31,601 nt of DNA from CAZTAK01 sp964611585. GTDB lineage: Bacteria > Pseudomonadota > Alphaproteobacteria > SHVP01. Position 1 is the first letter of the stretch, and each line of letters starts with the position of its first letter. This document shows positions 30,923-31,601 of the stretch, piece by piece. The DNA lies in contig CAZTAK010000033.1 of the NCBI GenBank assembly GCA_964611585.1, positions 1 through 31,601 of the forward strand. Direction: 5' to 3'. The translations under genes were made by a program, and so were the position numbers. The notes under the pieces are model-generated. The model made no database searches. It saw nothing but the letters and a program-made list of their open reading frames with translations, and was not told the origin of the DNA.

Positions 30923-31069
30923 TCAACGCGCGCGGGCGATGACCAGCGGCTGGTACTCCCCGGGACCGGCGAAGAATCTGTTGTTCAGATTGATGACCGG
31001 AATCGTATTTTTGACCGCCAGCCAGTCGAAACGGTTCTCGATGCCCTGCTGCGCCAGAGCGCCGAGGTC
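30923..31069 (-). pseudogene. C-terminal remnant of an unidentified gene
   Basis: A minus-strand frame of 48 codons reads like a real protein end: FDWLAVKNTIPVINLNNRFF, then AGPGEYQPLVIARAR-stop. Directly upstream in the same frame there is a stop (TGA) and no start codon. The original reading frame probably continues through a frameshift or was deleted further up. It converges on the DUF934 gene. I cannot name the family. Confidence 0.4.
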
Positions 31070-31366
31070 TCATCGCCATGTATGAAACCTCTTCCGACGC
31101 CTACGAACTCCGGGCGCATGGCAAGAGCGCCTGGGCCGCTGCCACCTGTTCCGGCTGGACCTTAGGCCGCGCGCGATGCTAGCGTGGCCTCCCGATCCCG
31201 CAGTGGAGATCTCGGCGGCCATGAGCCACCCGCCTAAATTCGTTTCCTTTCGATGGTGACGCACCGGATCTAGTGCGCGCGGCGCGTACCTGCGCCCGCT
31301 TCTTCACATTTCAGGCAAGATTGAGGACCGGCACGGCGCGCCGTCTCATCCCGGGAAAGAAACGGC
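31070..31366. other. Gene-free region before trpE
   Basis: No complete gene is seen. The part after 31270 contains ACGGCGCGCCGT, a palindrome, but I find no leader peptide with tandem Trp codons and no clear terminator. Classical Trp attenuation is therefore not shown by the sequence. Confidence 0.5.
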
Positions 31367-31601
31367 ATGGACATGCGATTTAGATCCCGGTCGGGCATTA
31401 CGGTGGCCCGCCGCGAGGTCGAACTCGATTATAGCGCCGGCATCGGCGGTCTCATCGACCGGCTCGATACCGAACGCGGTGTATTCCTCTCTTCAGGCAT
31501 CGAATTTCCCGACCGCTACTCGCGCTGGGACATGGGCGTCGTCAATCCGCCGCTGGAACTGACCGCGCGCGGGCACGATGTCACCGTGCGCGCCCTCAAC
31601 G
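31367..31601 (+). CDS. trpE: Anthranilate synthase TrpE(G)-type, N-terminal part (cut by window edge)
   Basis: The visible 78 residues start MDMRFRSRSGITVARREVEL and continue with LIDRLDTERGVFLSSGIEFP, DRYSRWDMGVVNPPLELT. This is the start pattern of the long fused anthranilate synthase of alphaproteobacteria (TrpE and TrpG in one chain), where GGIQVSRRR and YPGRYTRWDTAIVDPPL are the matching segments in Rhizobium. It converts chorismate to anthranilate, the first tryptophan-specific step. GGGAAAG lies about eight bases before the ATG at 31367; an ATG at 31373 is also in frame. The fusion itself lies outside the window and is inferred. Confidence 0.82.
   Translation, partial: MDMRFRSRSGITVARREVELDYSAGIGGLIDRLDTERGVFLSSGIEFPDRYSRWDMGVVNPPLELTARGHDVTVRALN

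Noticed and set aside
31185..31366. Trp attenuator before trpE
   Set aside because: No leader peptide with tandem Trp codons and no terminator with a T run could be found.

Overview
The window is a GC-rich chromosomal segment that reads as an alphaproteobacterium, probably Rhodospirillales-like. Three things suggest this: a SAM-II riboswitch in front of metZ with apaG next door, an argD-argF-hslO run, and a TrpE start that matches the fused alphaproteobacterial TrpE(G). This is inference from gene families and order; there is no rRNA in the window. Almost all of it is ordinary core metabolism with tight gene spacing.

Layout. 1-1404 (minus strand) is the rpmH-rnpA-yidD-yidC cluster, with yidC cut by the window edge. 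1708-8067 (plus) holds a TVP38/DedA-type membrane protein, a MerA-like flavin disulfide reductase, a histidine kinase, a trans-aconitate methyltransferase-like enzyme and a P1-family (DmpA/NylC-type) peptidase. A two-sided terminator separates this run from a minus-strand OmpA-like lipoprotein. 9792-11162 holds tRNA-Arg(ACG), a shortened glutathione S-transferase and a ferredoxin-like protein. 11199-12131 is a scar where the front half of a class III cyclase gene meets, tail to tail, the front half of a TPR gene. 12146-15202 is a large MscS channel followed by an ABC-2 permease without an ATPase. 15301-18352 is the argD-argF-hslO operon, followed by a small lipoprotein. 19211-26423 (minus) holds argE, trkH, folE, apaG, metZ (with promoter, SAM-II riboswitch and terminator), a degenerate metallophosphoesterase and a radical SAM enzyme. 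26714-30909 (plus) is tRNA-Gly(CCC) and the assimilatory sulfite operon cysG-DUF2849-cysI-DUF934, driven by a near-consensus promoter in an AT-rich island. The window ends in the start of trpE(G).

How the genes work together. ArgD, ArgF and ArgE are three steps of arginine synthesis. CysG makes the siroheme that CysI needs to reduce sulfite to sulfide, and MetZ uses sulfide to make homocysteine under SAM control, so sulfur assimilation and methionine synthesis lie close together. The rpmH cluster supplies a ribosomal protein, the RNase P protein and the membrane insertion machinery.

Most unusual content. (1) A dispersed intergenic element of about 145 bp occurs in three copies (2460, 4291, 19041). 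It is a chain of hairpins and shows at least one compensatory base-pair change. (2) A second family of about 60-bp nested palindromes directly follows two stop codons (4102, 5996). (3) A radical SAM enzyme with extra C-terminal cysteines is paired with a metallophosphoesterase whose metal-site residues are replaced and which carries a cysteine cluster. (4) The cyclase/TPR junction. (5) A 14-bp duplication of the argE start that creates a five-codon decoy reading frame.
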